NCBI GenBank assembly: GCA_022559985.1
Contig: JAFJTR010000049.1
Location: forward strand, 124,001 to 188,000
Direction: 5' to 3'
Origin: Parastagonospora avenae f. sp. tritici 18332-5
Lineage: Eukaryota > Ascomycota > Dothideomycetes > Pleosporales > Phaeosphaeriaceae
DNA: 64,000 nucleotides
In this document: positions 9,709 to 19,798 of the stretch, one piece after another
Position numbering within the stretch: the first letter of the stretch is position 1
Layout: the number at the start of each line of letters is the position of its first letter
Notes under the pieces: model-generated
What the model saw: the letters and a program-made list of their open reading frames with translations, nothing else
The model's database searches: none
Told to the model about the DNA's origin: nothing
Program-made: the position numbers and the translations under genes

Positions 9709-11079
9709 ATGTCTTCCTTCCCCCGTGGCGTCGATGTCCTGGGGCAATTCCCTCAACTCAAGACGTACAACCATGGCGTTGCTCTCTTTCCCTGGCGCGA
9801 CGATCTCACGCAAGAGATAGTAATCTCTGCCCTTCGAGAAGCAACTGGGAAAATTCTTGAGGCAATTCCATGGCTCACTGGGCAAGTTGTCCACACAGAA
9901 GGAGACAACGGAACTTCAGGCACTATCCGCGTAGAACCATGGCCTGCGGATGTTACACCTCACGGCCTCCTCAAGATCAAAGATGCCACCGATCTCCTAC
10001 CACCTTACGCTGATATGTGCGCGGCAAACGCACCATTCTATATGCTCGACGGGAAAATACTCTGCCCCTACCCAGGATTCCCCGAGAGATACGACACTGC
10101 AGTCATTGGGCCTGCCCCACCATCCATGATCCAAGTCACATTTGTGAAGGGCGGCTTTCTCCTAACCTACACGAATCAACACAACGTTGTAGATGGTACT
10201 GGTCTCTTCACCATCATCACGCTCCTCTCTGCTGCTCTTCGCGGGGAACCTTTTCCAGAAGATATCATCATAGCTGCGAACCAAGATCCGGCTGATGTTA
10301 TCCGTCTCATGGATCCATTTGAGCCTATCCTCGACCACAGCTGGCTCCTCAAACCTGATCCAGCCCCTGAATTTGTCCCCGCACGTCCTGGTGGAAGGTG
10401 GCAAAACTTCCTCTTCCGCAAGGATGCGCTCGCTGACCTCAAAAAGGAGGCTGAAGATCCTGTTGGATACGACATGGACGTTCCCTTCATCTCTCCGAAC
10501 GATGCTATCTGCGCGCTGTTTTGGAAAGCGCTAGCTTCTGTAAGAATCAAAACTGGACTGCCTGCTTCGACTATATCGAAATTCAATCGTGCCATCGATA
10601 CTCGACCAGTCCTTGGTGTTTCCCCAGGCTATTTAGGGCAAATGGTGTACATCTCTCCCTCACGCCTCACATTTCAGGAACTCGTTGATGCGCCACTCTC
10701 TACTGTCACGACTCGTCTTCGGAAGGACCTAGACGATGTGAATAACGCCTTCTCAGCTCGATCATACGCCACCTTTGTCGACTCAGTAGATGATAAGTAT
10801 CAGCTATTGTATTCTGGTGGAATGAATCTACAGACGGACGTTGGTCATTCATCGATGATGAACGCAAAAGTCAACGGATTCGACTATGGTATCCTAGGAA
10901 AGTCTGACTTTGGACGTCGTCCCCACCTTGCGTTGACGGTCAACACTTTTTACATCTACCCGCAAGAAGCAAATGGTGACTATCTAATTCTCGTCTGCTT
11001 ACCGGACATGGAGCTGAAAGGCCTGATGGAAGAGCCCGAATGGAGCAAGTGTACATACGCGATTGAGGAGAAGTATTAG
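9709..11079 (+). CDS. BAHD-type / trichothecene-3-O-acetyltransferase-like acyltransferase
   Basis: Single-exon gene of 456 residues, the expected length for the fungal transferase family (PF02458-like). The catalytic HxxxD is seen as HNVVDGTG near residue 158, where His acts as general base for acyl transfer from acyl-CoA to an alcohol or amine. The second family motif DFGWG near the C-terminus is changed to DFGRR near residue 400; its Asp is structural and is kept. MSSFPRGVDVLGQFPQLKTY and the hydrophobic lobe sequences fit the two-domain BAHD fold. The enzyme acts in the cytosol, most likely as a late acylating step. It is divergent from the fusion gene, with 483 bp between starts. ATG at 9709 is the first start in frame and fits the family. 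Confidence 0.9.
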   Translation: MSSFPRGVDVLGQFPQLKTYNHGVALFPWRDDLTQEIVISALREATGKILEAIPWLTGQVVHTEGDNGTSGTIRVEPWPADVTPHGLLKIKDATDLLPPYADMCAANAPFYMLDGKILCPYPGFPERYDTAVIGPAPPSMIQVTFVKGGFLLTYTNQHNVVDGTGLFTIITLLSAALRGEPFPEDIIIAANQDPADVIRLMDPFEPILDHSWLLKPDPAPEFVPARPGGRWQNFLFRKDALADLKKEAEDPVGYDMDVPFISPNDAICALFWKALASVRIKTGLPASTISKFNRAIDTRPVLGVSPGYLGQMVYISPSRLTFQELVDAPLSTVTTRLRKDLDDVNNAFSARSYATFVDSVDDKYQLLYSGGMNLQTDVGHSSMMNAKVNGFDYGILGKSDFGRRPHLALTVNTFYIYPQEANGDYLILVCLPDMELKGLMEEPEWSKCTYAIEEKY

Positions 11080-11810
11080 CGGGATTATGGAACTTGGTAC
11101 TTTCATCTTGTAGTGCACCATAGATGAGCATAATGCCTGTTTGGAATCAACTATTCCCAGCCATCAACCTGCATGACTTGGCAAGATTCTTGACCTTTGT
11201 AACATTCTTCGCCTCAGTTATTAGAAATTATCCACAGAATTATGGATCACGGAATTTTTTGTACGGCTTTGACAAGAATTCCTCGCCTAAAAGAACAGCT
11301 CCTGCCAGATAACTACTTTGGTTCTGGAAAGTAAAGGATCCGCCAGTTCTACAAGTCCCATTGCATAGGCTCGCAGACGATAGAGAGGAGACCTCTAGCT
11401 CTGAATTGGTTCACGACGCCTGCGAATCCAAGACTTGAGGAAGGCTCGGGAGACATGGAATACGGAGAGAGCAATGTTACAGCTTCACTGAGGACCTCAA
11501 TATCTTCAGGTCTCGGCCATGATTCATTCATCAAAGTTTGGTAAACTAAATAAATAAAAAAATTCTTGCTTAAAGTCCAATACGGTCCCTAAGGCCCACG
11601 TGGACTATCCTTTCTATAGAGAAAGATGCACGCAACCCATGCTTTGCTACCTAGGCAGCCTTTGCACGGTCTTTGCTACATGTAAAAACTCCAGCCCTTC
11701 AACGTAAGTCTTCTCTCGTATATGCACTTGGCTCCTTACTGTTATGTGCACTGATCTTGGGCGATCCCCGTGTAGACCCAGACACTATGCGCTAGCTACG
11801 TGTTCACTAA
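11080..11810. other. Intergenic region at the right edge of the cluster
   Basis: About 730 bp with only short incidental frames. The left end would be the 3' region of the acyltransferase; the right end (about 11,640-11,810) probably contains the 3' untranslated end of the LINE relic that follows. No other gene is visible. Confidence 0.5.
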
Positions 11811-12520
11811 TCAGCTATTTCTAGGGCATTGCTGCTGTTGTTTACGCTTGGCAACGCGTTGGGTCAGAAGGTCCTCGACTGGCTGCGCAAGCCGAAACTG
11901 TTCAACAAAACTTTCCTGGATGATCCACCTTGTAATGCGTGAGATGCTGTTACCATCCTGAAGGAGGCTGTTGTATTGCCTGCTTGTTGATAGCTGTAGC
12001 CATGAGCCTCTGTTGCTAGACCAGAGGTCGCACCTTGTGAGCACGTGCTTGACGTTCTGAGACTGGTATCCACACGGGCATGCTGGTGATTCAACTTCTG
12101 CAACTCTACTGCGGTGTAGGTAAGCACGGAGGCCGATATGCTCTGTCCTTAGCTGTGTCGCAAGACTACTTTGGGCCCGGGTGAGGCCCCTATGTAAGGC
12201 GATAGGTGTGTACAGAGGAGTTTCGTAGGCTTGTGCCCTGTTTGTGTCCAGCAGGGTGCTGGCGTTCAAGCATCTAGGCGTTGCGGCTGTAGTACGGTGA
12301 GTACTTTCGTTCAATTGCTGCTGCTATTCTCGGAATGCTCTTTTCTTCACGGCTTTGTCTCGTGCCTTGCGTTGTTGCTTCTTGTTTGGATCCACACCTG
12401 GGTGTGCAGCAATCTAAGCAGCTTGTGCGTCTCTCTCTGCCTTTGTGGCTTGGTACCATGCAATTATGTCTCTGTTCTTCTGGGTCGTGCGTGACTCCTG
12501 ATGTCGGCGGCGGCAGACTT
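11811..12520 (-). mobile_element. Relic of a Tad-type LINE (3' end of ORF2)
   Basis: One minus-strand frame from about 12,520 to 11,811 reads like the C-terminal part of a fungal non-LTR retrotransposon polyprotein. The diagnostic block is LRTEHIGLRAYLHR followed by CPCGYQSQNVKHVLTRC, a zinc-knuckle-like motif found at the end of RNase H-bearing LINE polyproteins. The frame is broken by TAG codons at about 12,324 and at 12,414, each where CAG is plausible. The reverse transcriptase and endonuclease parts are missing, so this is a dead, 5'-truncated copy. It marks the boundary between the gene cluster and the next gene pair. Target-site duplications were not identified. Confidence 0.75.
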
Positions 12521-12625
12521 GGCGTTGTATATTAGTGCAGTAGGAGTTGATGACTATCTGAGTACGATGTGGGTGGGTCATGCCAGTTGGTAAACTAAAG
12601 ACTTTCATAAAGACGCCTATTCTTT

Positions 12626-13874
12626 CTACCTAATCGCTATAGCAGGCTCTTCGAGCAACACATTGCCTGCAGAACTACCACTATCCATATTGGTGGGAAC
12701 AGTCCACTTATCAGAATCACCTAATCTATCAGCAGTGAGGCCCGCAGATCCTGCATTAGCTATCCCTGCTTCAAGTTGTCGTGCATAGCTGACTTTCCTC
12801 AGTCGTCCAGCCTCTCTGGGAGTAAGACGCAGCTGCACCTTGTTAGTCAGAAGCTAGCAAAAAGTGTTCCGAACTTACGTAAACTTCAACCCCCAAGGCA
12901 TGTATGTTGAACGCAAGCCATAAAGCTGCTCCGAAGCTCACATTCAGCGCTGCCCCGACGTTTGCTGCAGATCCGGAAAACCCCGCGGATACAGCAGCTA
13001 CTTGCTCTAGATTACTGCCATTTGCATACGATGCGCATGCGGGAAAGTCTTGTACCAAGATGGCAAGCGATTTACCAGGCAATGTCGAGACAATCTTCGC
13101 GCAGGGCCAAACGATATAGTAACCCCGGTCTGAGGTAATCACCGCCGAGAGGATCATGATAAATCGCGAGGTAATGATTGAGCCGGCCTGTCAGAAACGT
13201 TAGTCGATTGAATCATGGCCCAGGGACTTCCCACGCACATAGAACCATCCACGGAGCATCCATGCACGATGCTGTTCAATCTGCAACATCCTGATGTTGT
13301 ACACCGAAAGCCCAAAGCAGGCAAGAACACCAAAGCCGACAAAGCCACACCAGACTTGTACGTCTAGAGATCCACTCATTGAGTGGCGCGCGATCATCAA
13401 AACACCAACAAGGCTTATGATATAGAGGAATATCGCCAGATATCCGCATACTCGATGAATCACAATCCATCGTTGTCGAATGAATGGCGTAAATTGGATC
13501 ACGGCAAGGGCGGACGCGGGGAGAATTCCAGCAAGATGTAGCAGAATGCCAACCTTGTATCTTAGGAAACTTTTGTAGTAGTAGCACTCTCCAGGTGCTG
13601 CACTAGAACCGCTGTTACGGCCCTCGGCTGGGCAGAATTTGCCATTAAAGTCTAGATACATGACACGGGCGAGGACGACTGTGATTGTGATGGTCAACGG
13701 ACAAGATCCACGGAGCATGAGGAGAAGGTTTGCCGAGCACTTACAGCCAAGCATTGCGCCAGCGAAGATGAACCATAGTACGAAGTTGTAGCCCTTCTTG
13801 AACCCAATCGGAGCGTAGAACTTTGCAGCTCCGCCTTTGGAAGATTTCGCAGGGGGAGATATTGGTGCGACCAT
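12626..13874 (-). CDS. DUF2306-like multi-pass membrane protein
   Basis: Four exons, 13874-13745, 13678-13239, 13187-12879 and 12838-12626, give 363 residues. The sequence matches what I recall of the DUF2306 / predicted membrane protein family: FYAPIGFKKGYNFVLWFIFAG, then RVMYLDFNGKFC, GECYYYKSF, a hydrophobic stretch and the QHRAWMLRGWFYAGSI block with histidine and arginine near the membrane. About seven hydrophobic helices are visible. The third intron is only 40 bp but starts GTAAGT and ends CTAACAAG. The C-terminal 70 residues are polar and probably cytosolic. The function is unknown; histidines next to helices suggest a heme or redox role, which is speculation. It is transcribed divergently from the hydrolase at 14,483. 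Confidence 0.82.
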
Positions 13875-14482
13875 GATGATACAAGAAAGTCGTGGCAGAA
13901 TCAAGTTAAGTTGGTGGCGTCTGGGTTGTAGGTCCTTCGCACGGTAGAGTCGACTCAATTGTAAAAGGCTGAGATAGACAGGCCAACCCTTTTGTAGGTA
14001 GCATTCATCCTGTGAGGTTGTGCTGCGATTGGCTTGTGCAGATCGACGTTGATTCAAGGCCCCTGTACATTGCGTTTTACCAGGGTGACGGGCCGTACCA
14101 AACGCTGGCTTCGGCCTAACTGAAACTCCGCACCACGGGTATACAAGAACCCGGAACCCAGAAAACGGCCTTGGCATACATCTGTTCGTCCTTCCGTGAT
14201 TCGGAAGTTGCCGGACATGGCTGCTATCGCAAGATGCATCTAAAGCGAGAGGCGGCACCAGCTCGGCTGAATGATGGTCGAAAGTCTACAGGGTATGGTT
14301 GCAGAAACGCTTACATCCGGTGACGGATCTGCTTAGATTGCGCACTCCTTGTATGCCCTGTTTTCGAGCCTGGGCAGTGTGGCCGATGTGAACAGCCGAC
14401 GTTGCTTGGTCCAGACTCGGAATGGATAGAGGTGTGCTTCCCCCTCATCCCGGGCATTCGATATCCTTGACACCTCCTCACA
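13875..14482. promoter_or_regulatory. Divergent promoter, DUF2306 protein and FSH hydrolase
   Basis: This 608-bp region separates two opposite start codons. Longer minus-strand frames that run through it have no recognisable protein content and are taken as leader sequence. No repeat or clear regulator site was recognised. Confidence 0.45.
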
Positions 14483-15340
14483 ATGTCTTCTGTGGCCACA
14501 TCATTCTGCTCGGAAATCCTGCCCGAGAAACCAGACTCAACGAACCTGCCACGGATACTGTGCCTTCACGGCGGCGGCGTAAACGCAGCAATCTTCAAAG
14601 CGCAATCACGATCCCTGATCAAACATATGCAACACTCCTTTCGCCTCGTCTGGGCAGATGCGCCTTTCTTGTGTGAGCCACACCCGGACGTAGTTGATGT
14701 TTACGGCTCCTATGCGCCTTTCCGGCGCTGGCTCAGACATCTCCCTGACCACGCTGAGATTAATGCTAGGAGCTGTATTGAGGAAATTGGGCATTCTATG
14801 CGCGCTGCGATGGAGCAAGATGACAGAGAAGGCGGCACAGGGAAGTGGGTAGGATTGATGGGATTTAGTCAAGGTGCACACCTATCTGCAAGTGTATTGC
14901 TTGAGCAGCAAGCAAGAGAGACAACAGCGAAAAGACTGGGTCGAAATATCGATGTTGGTTTTATTGAGATTCCAGATTTGCATTGGCGATTTGGTATCCT
15001 GCTTGCAGGAAAAGCACCCTTGAGTAACCTGAACCCAGAGCTCTTGACTAGCCCGGCGTTAGTGACAGCAGGCGACCTGCTGGGATGGCAGTTTCGTAAT
15101 GAGGTCTGTGTGGACCTCATGCTGAGAGTGCCGACTCTCCATGTGCATGGCATGGCTGATCCAGGACTTCCTTTACATAGGGTACTCCTGCAAAAGTACT
15201 GTCAGCCGGAATCTACGACGCTAGTGGAGTGGGAAGATGCGCACCGGGTACCTTTGAAGAGTAATGACGTCGAAAAGGTGGTAGGAGCGATATATGACTT
15301 GGCAGAGAAAACTGGAGTCAAAGTGACTAGGACGATGTAA
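14483..15340 (+). CDS. FSH1-family serine hydrolase (LovG/CitA-like)
   Basis: Intron-less gene for 285 residues of the alpha/beta-hydrolase FSH1 (DUF341) family. The oxyanion-loop region is RILCLHGGGVNAAIFKAQ. The nucleophile is Ser129 in GLMGFSQGAHL. A candidate acid is the Asp in HVHGMADPGLPL, and a candidate catalytic His is in WEDAHRVPLK. Family members include yeast FSH1 and fungal thioesterase-like enzymes such as LovG and CitA that release or edit polyketides. It acts in the cytosol on an ester or thioester substrate that cannot be read from sequence. ATG at 14,483 is followed directly by the family N-terminus. It could belong to the cluster to its left, but the LINE relic and 3.4 kb lie between them. 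Confidence 0.86.
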   Translation: MSSVATSFCSEILPEKPDSTNLPRILCLHGGGVNAAIFKAQSRSLIKHMQHSFRLVWADAPFLCEPHPDVVDVYGSYAPFRRWLRHLPDHAEINARSCIEEIGHSMRAAMEQDDREGGTGKWVGLMGFSQGAHLSASVLLEQQARETTAKRLGRNIDVGFIEIPDLHWRFGILLAGKAPLSNLNPELLTSPALVTAGDLLGWQFRNEVCVDLMLRVPTLHVHGMADPGLPLHRVLLQKYCQPESTTLVEWEDAHRVPLKSNDVEKVVGAIYDLAEKTGVKVTRTM

Positions 15341-16342
15341 GAAGTACCTACCCCATCAATCTGAATAGCAACCTTGGAATAACTACAATTTGTTCCCATC
15401 GTGCCTTCGGAGTCGGTGGACAAAGTTGACAAGGCGGAATATGCGACACACTTAAAGCTTGGGATGTTATTTGTCTATTGGTGGCCTGGTTTCGGCGTGA
15501 TTGGTCATCTATTGCAGCAGGGCGTCTTCGAGTTGAGACCTCTTGGCTTAGAACTTGATCCGCCGTGTGTAAGTTGACCGGTGATTTGTCCGTGCACACA
15601 GCGAGCAACGTCTCAGCCCAAATAAACAATCGAAGCTCGGCAGCAGTGCCCACGAGAGAATTAGAGAGCTTGCGATATGCCTTTTGCCGTCGTGTTCAAA
15701 CCCGGTTGATGGTGAATCGGCGAGGAGCGACGCTGTTCTCTGAAATGGGCAATACAGCCTGTGTGTGTGTGGACTTTGGCATAGTGGGATCGACTGAGTA
15801 TGCGCGACGCGTGCGATAACAGTCGGATGCAGGGTCTCAGGCACGATCAATGCAGGTGCATAGTGAGCAGTGCTAGAAAGCCGACTGGCGTTTTTTTCGC
15901 ACGACGAACGGCCTCAGAATCGAGAGCCAGCCGTTTCGCAGGCCGAAGCGATTTGCGTGCCCTCGCTCACAGTGCTACTGGCGAAGTAGGGTGAGGGCGT
16001 GCGTATTCCTAGCATGAGATAGAGATGATGGATACATGAAGAGATTTACACTGCTCATCTCTAAGCTTCCATCTTGCTTCGCACTACCTCCCCAGAGCGC
16101 ATCGACAAAGATCTCACCCAGCACAATAAGCTCGAAACATATAGTATTGAGCGAGCGACTGCTACCCTCCTACTCCTCCCGTTGAGCACATCTCGACAGT
16201 CATCAAGGCTCCTCCCGAACTTGATGCGTCAATAACGATATTAGAAAGATACGAGTGATTTGGGTGTTAAAGAGTATCTCAGATGTAACTTAGATAGCCC
16301 ATAGAGCTACTTCTATTCAAGCGTACTTTTACCTTCGATGTT
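15341..16342. other. Intergenic region, no gene recognised
   Basis: About 1 kb without any frame of recognisable protein content. It includes the 3' end of the hydrolase transcript. Confidence 0.45.
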
Positions 16343-16960
16343 CTAAGACCTATAGAATGATCCCCTAGGCAGATTGAATATATCTTTGAATGCGCGGAGA
16401 TATATGTCTCGACTGCACACAGAGCGTAGAAGTTCGGCCGAATAGACGTAGTGGATGATATTGCCCGCATTCTTTTATTCGTGTCGTCCGTGGAGCTTCC
16501 TCAGACGTTTTGTATTGTAAGGCTGTAGCTAGATCTGACAGAAATCTGCTGCGTACTCTAGGAGTCCGAGCTGTGTGGGGACGAATGTGCTGCGGATCTT
16601 GTCCATGGTGTTGTCGTATCCACGGTCTCGGGAGCTGCAACTCCACGGCCACGCCTCGGGTCCAACTGCAAACTCTGCACATATATTTTCCAGTGCACAT
16701 GGCCTCTCGACAAGATATGAGAAGATGTGGGCCGCTTGTATGGTGAATAACCTGGATTGCGAGACGGCTTTGGTACCTCCATGCACCAGCGATGACTTGC
16801 TCAGTTTGTACAGAAAGCGCCAGAGCTCGAACGTGTTGAAGGGAGACCAAAGGTTAGGAGAAATTCGGATAAGATACATGGCAAATTGACGGAAGCAAAA
16901 ATTGACATGGTCGAGATGGCCAAAGCCAAAAATGGCCCAGTCGTCAATATGGAATTCCAC
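16343..16960 (-). pseudogene. Possible remnant of an unrecognised gene
   Basis: One minus-strand frame from about 17,000 to 16,343 encodes residues with plausible protein composition, including HIDDWAIFGFGHLDHVNF and, further on, YLRAFKDIFNLPRGSFY. It is interrupted by TAG at 16,529-16,531 and TAA at 16,475-16,477, and the only start-like codon near its beginning is GTG. I do not recognise the family. An alternative is that it is a chance open frame, because the 143-codon stretch is not long enough to be decisive. No neighbour helps to interpret it. Confidence 0.3.
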
Positions 16961-17954
16961 TCCCTTAGGCGCTAACTCACTTCTACTTCTCTGTCGAATC
17001 GACAGAGCAAGGTTTTATACGCTTTCGAGATCCTTGGGTCTTGATATAGGATGCAGAGACAATAGATGCCTAGCTCGAGCTTACAGATCATGGACGCTCA
17101 TTTGGAGGCGATTTCTCGTTTGGTACTAACAGAGACAGTCAGAATACATAATTTCCGGTCACCTGGCCAGGCTCACTATAACGGTATGTTTGATTGGTCT
17201 TGTTACCTTTGTGACATGTAGTCGCACGTCTGACGGAGATGTTAGAATCGGCTACTGCAGTCCTGTCTGATTATAGATGAAGAGATGATAGATTAATGAT
17301 TATGATGATGATGATGATGTGTTCGTGTTCCGTGTCTACGGGGTTCGATCCCTTAACGTGTTCTTATTCGGCTAGCTTAGCCTATTAGTCCCTGCTTCTC
17401 TCGCATAAGACTCTCTCGCCGTAACCTGTTTTATCTGACAAGTCCACATCGAATGGATCCCGGGGGAGCAGATTCGTATTTCTGAGACTATGCAACTTGG
17501 AGACTACATGCTGATTACCCGAATGCAGAGGGAGGACTATGCAGTCCATGGAAAGGGAATTTGGAATCAATAGATTGGGAAAAGGTACATTTTCCATTCT
17601 GAAAGCAAGAATACCGTTTGATAAAAGTGGCAGTGCTGATGTTGTGCTACTGGAAAGGCTCCCGCAATTGGCTCTATTAGGGAAGATAACTAGGGGTATG
17701 CACTGCGTTGGGAAGGACGATGATGCATGGTGGGGTGAGGGAGGGGGGATGGGCGGCTTCTTGCCAAGCCTGGTAAATTACGTCCTTTCGAGGTCCTGCC
17801 GTCTTGTCTTGCATCCGCCCCCAATCCACAACTGCCAAGCTGTGGATAGTGCTCCTATGCAACCGCTAATTGGAAATTCTGCACAAATATGCAGGCCGTC
17901 AACGATGAGTGCCACGATGTCAGCCCTGCGATCGAGTCGTCCCACCAACCGTGA
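16961..17954. other. Intergenic region with an ATG/TGA microsatellite
   Basis: No supported gene. A trinucleotide run (tatgatgatgatgatgatg) lies at about 17,301-17,319. A short frame near 17,905 with a GTGAGT sequence just after it could be a first exon of the membrane-protein pseudogene that follows. Confidence 0.45.
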
Positions 17955-18647
17955 GTGAAAATGTCTCTACATAGCAAGGAATCTTCTCATTATGGAAGGT
18001 ACCAAGGCTGGCACTTCGAGTTGTTAAGCGGCGAAGATGAGCACCGCAAAGCCAGCTCGTCCGCTCCGTATCCCAGGATCGGCGGCTTCCTACGCCAATT
18101 CCGACTCGGCTTTCATGCTATCGCGTTGGGCAGCTGTCTTAATTGCCGATCACATACTGAATACCGCAGGGTGGCCATGTACCATAGCCGGACTGTGGCC
18201 GCCACACATGGCTTATTTCATCTCGTGCCCTTGGGTGGAGCGATCACGCTTCTCGTACTTCAATGGACGAGCTACCTTGCTGGTTTTACGGACGACGACT
18301 CCACGACGCTCCAATTCGTAGCCAATGTACACGAGCTATTCAAGCAGGCATCCGTTATTGAGATCATCTTTTGCATCCTACGAACCGAAGTCATCGATGA
18401 ATTTGTTCCCCTTGGGCTCCTGTCCGGTGTTGTACAGGCGACACAGCTATCTTACATTTTGGTCCCTTGATCATGTATCGATCTTCAAGTCTCCAGCTTT
18501 TCGGGGATGGCGGAGATGGTTCTTCGCCTTAGCAATCCCTGTTCTCATCATTCTTATCTCACTTGTCGGACCTTCCAGTGCTATCTTGATGATACCTAGA
18601 CCTGAGAGCCCAAAAGTTCGCGCAAGGATTACAAAATACACTCGCTG

Positions 18648-18800
18648 TCGGATCACACTATGTTCAATATCTCAGCTACGCGATCAGAAGCACTGATCGC
18701 GGCGCCTGAGCAGCGCACTGATCGCAGCGTCCGAGCAGCGCTCAGACCAGAACCCCTGAGCCTATATCTTCTGTAGTTCTCCTCCTTCGTGCACAACCCA
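18648..18800 (+). repeat. Dispersed repeat, copy A
   Basis: About 150 bp that are closely similar to 52,885-53,035. Shared words include gtcggatcaca, tcaatatctca, ctacgcgatcag, gagcagcgctcagaccag and agaacccctgagcc, then ttctgtagttctcctcctt. Copy A carries an internal duplication of a roughly 25-bp unit (gcactgatcgcggcgcctgag / gcactgatcgcagcgtccgag). It sits directly after the first block of the membrane-protein pseudogene. Confidence 0.85.
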
Positions 18801-19316
18801 ATCCAAGTCAATATAGTCATTTCCTTTTCGCATTAATGCAAAGCCCTACCAACACTCGCATTTCCACGCAGGCAATATGTCCTAACTATATAGGCACGTC
18901 CGACGAATTCAACTTGTAAAAACACGTCTTTACTGAAGTCACTATCACTGATTGTTTAGAAAGGGATACAAGGAGCCTCAATGTAACTGGAAATAGACCT
19001 TTTGAACGACGATACGAACGTTATGGTGCAACTAGGTCTAGCACTTTACACGAGTCTTGATTGAATCAAGATCGACCGGGCGTCAATTGGGCATACCGTG
19101 CTATTGACAGAGCCTTGCGCATCTCTTCCAGATTGATTTATAATGTACCAGAAGAATTGGGACATTATAATATTGCAGCTTCCTTCGAGGTCAATATATA
19201 TTGCAGTGAGGAAAATGCAGTCTAATCAAAGTATTGTGTATTGTCGTGTTGTGTTGTTTTGCTCGTGTCCACCACCAGGAGTTGACCTAAACAACACGAC
19301 TCCTTTCAAATTCACT
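18801..19316 (+). other. Non-coding gap inside the membrane-protein pseudogene
   Basis: Roughly 500 bp of AT-rich sequence with no coding frame that matches the family. It occupies the place where the middle of the protein should be encoded. Confidence 0.4.
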
Positions 19317-19798
19317 ATGACTGACCATGGCTACGGTTACAGGACCCGATCGACATCCGTCTATCTCGCTATGACAGTCATATCCACATACTGCATCATC
19401 ACCATTATCTACATTATCTACACCATCCTCACCGGATCCTCATCGACCGCACGGAGCTCCGGAATCGAGCTCGTCACGCTTGCACTATAGCCAAACAAGC
19501 CAGATCACCTAGGTCACTCATTAGTCGGCATTGATTCTATCAAGACATCCAGCGAAAGTGTTGGAATTAGGGTCAACACCGATGACGAGCTCGAGCTAGT
19601 CTTCGCGCACGACCGCGACTTCGAAAAGCGAGGCTTGAGGAAGATTGAGCGGAATAAGGAATACTAATAGCCATACTACAACTGGATCCGTGGGTCGTGC
19701 TGTACAAATGCACTACTCGCACTCTAGTCTAGGATATTTTAGTGCCAACTTGAAATCGTCTTCGCGCCACCACAAACACCGCGCAAACGCTGCTAATC

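Larger units (their letters stand above)
17955..19667 (+). pseudogene. Membrane-protein pseudogene split by a repeat
   Basis: Two separated blocks look like the N-terminal and C-terminal parts of one large fungal membrane-protein family of unknown function. Block 1 (17,955 to about 18,640) has GLFHLVPLGGAITLLVLQW and, after a frameshift near 18,455, FFALAIPVLIILISLVGPSS and ILMIPRPESPK. Block 2 (ATG at 19,317, stop 19,667) has a membrane helix, then ARSSGIELVTLAL, an in-frame TAG (19,488-19,490), and IDSIKTSSESVGIRVN. As I recall the family, several hundred residues should lie between these blocks; here they are replaced by about 680 bp that include a dispersed repeat. So the copy is dead through frameshift, stop and internal loss. 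Confidence 0.6.

Noticed and set aside
16529..16960. An intact gene on the minus strand
   Set aside because: The only start-like codon is GTG and similarity-like content continues past two stops, so at best it is a remnant.
17330..17370. A tRNA T-loop-like sequence (ggttcgatccc)
   Set aside because: No anticodon arm, D arm or acceptor pairing could be found around it; one matching loop is not enough.
18648..18800. A CRISPR-like array because of the short internal repeats
   Set aside because: The organism is a fungus, the units are adjacent and only two or three, and there are no regular spacers.
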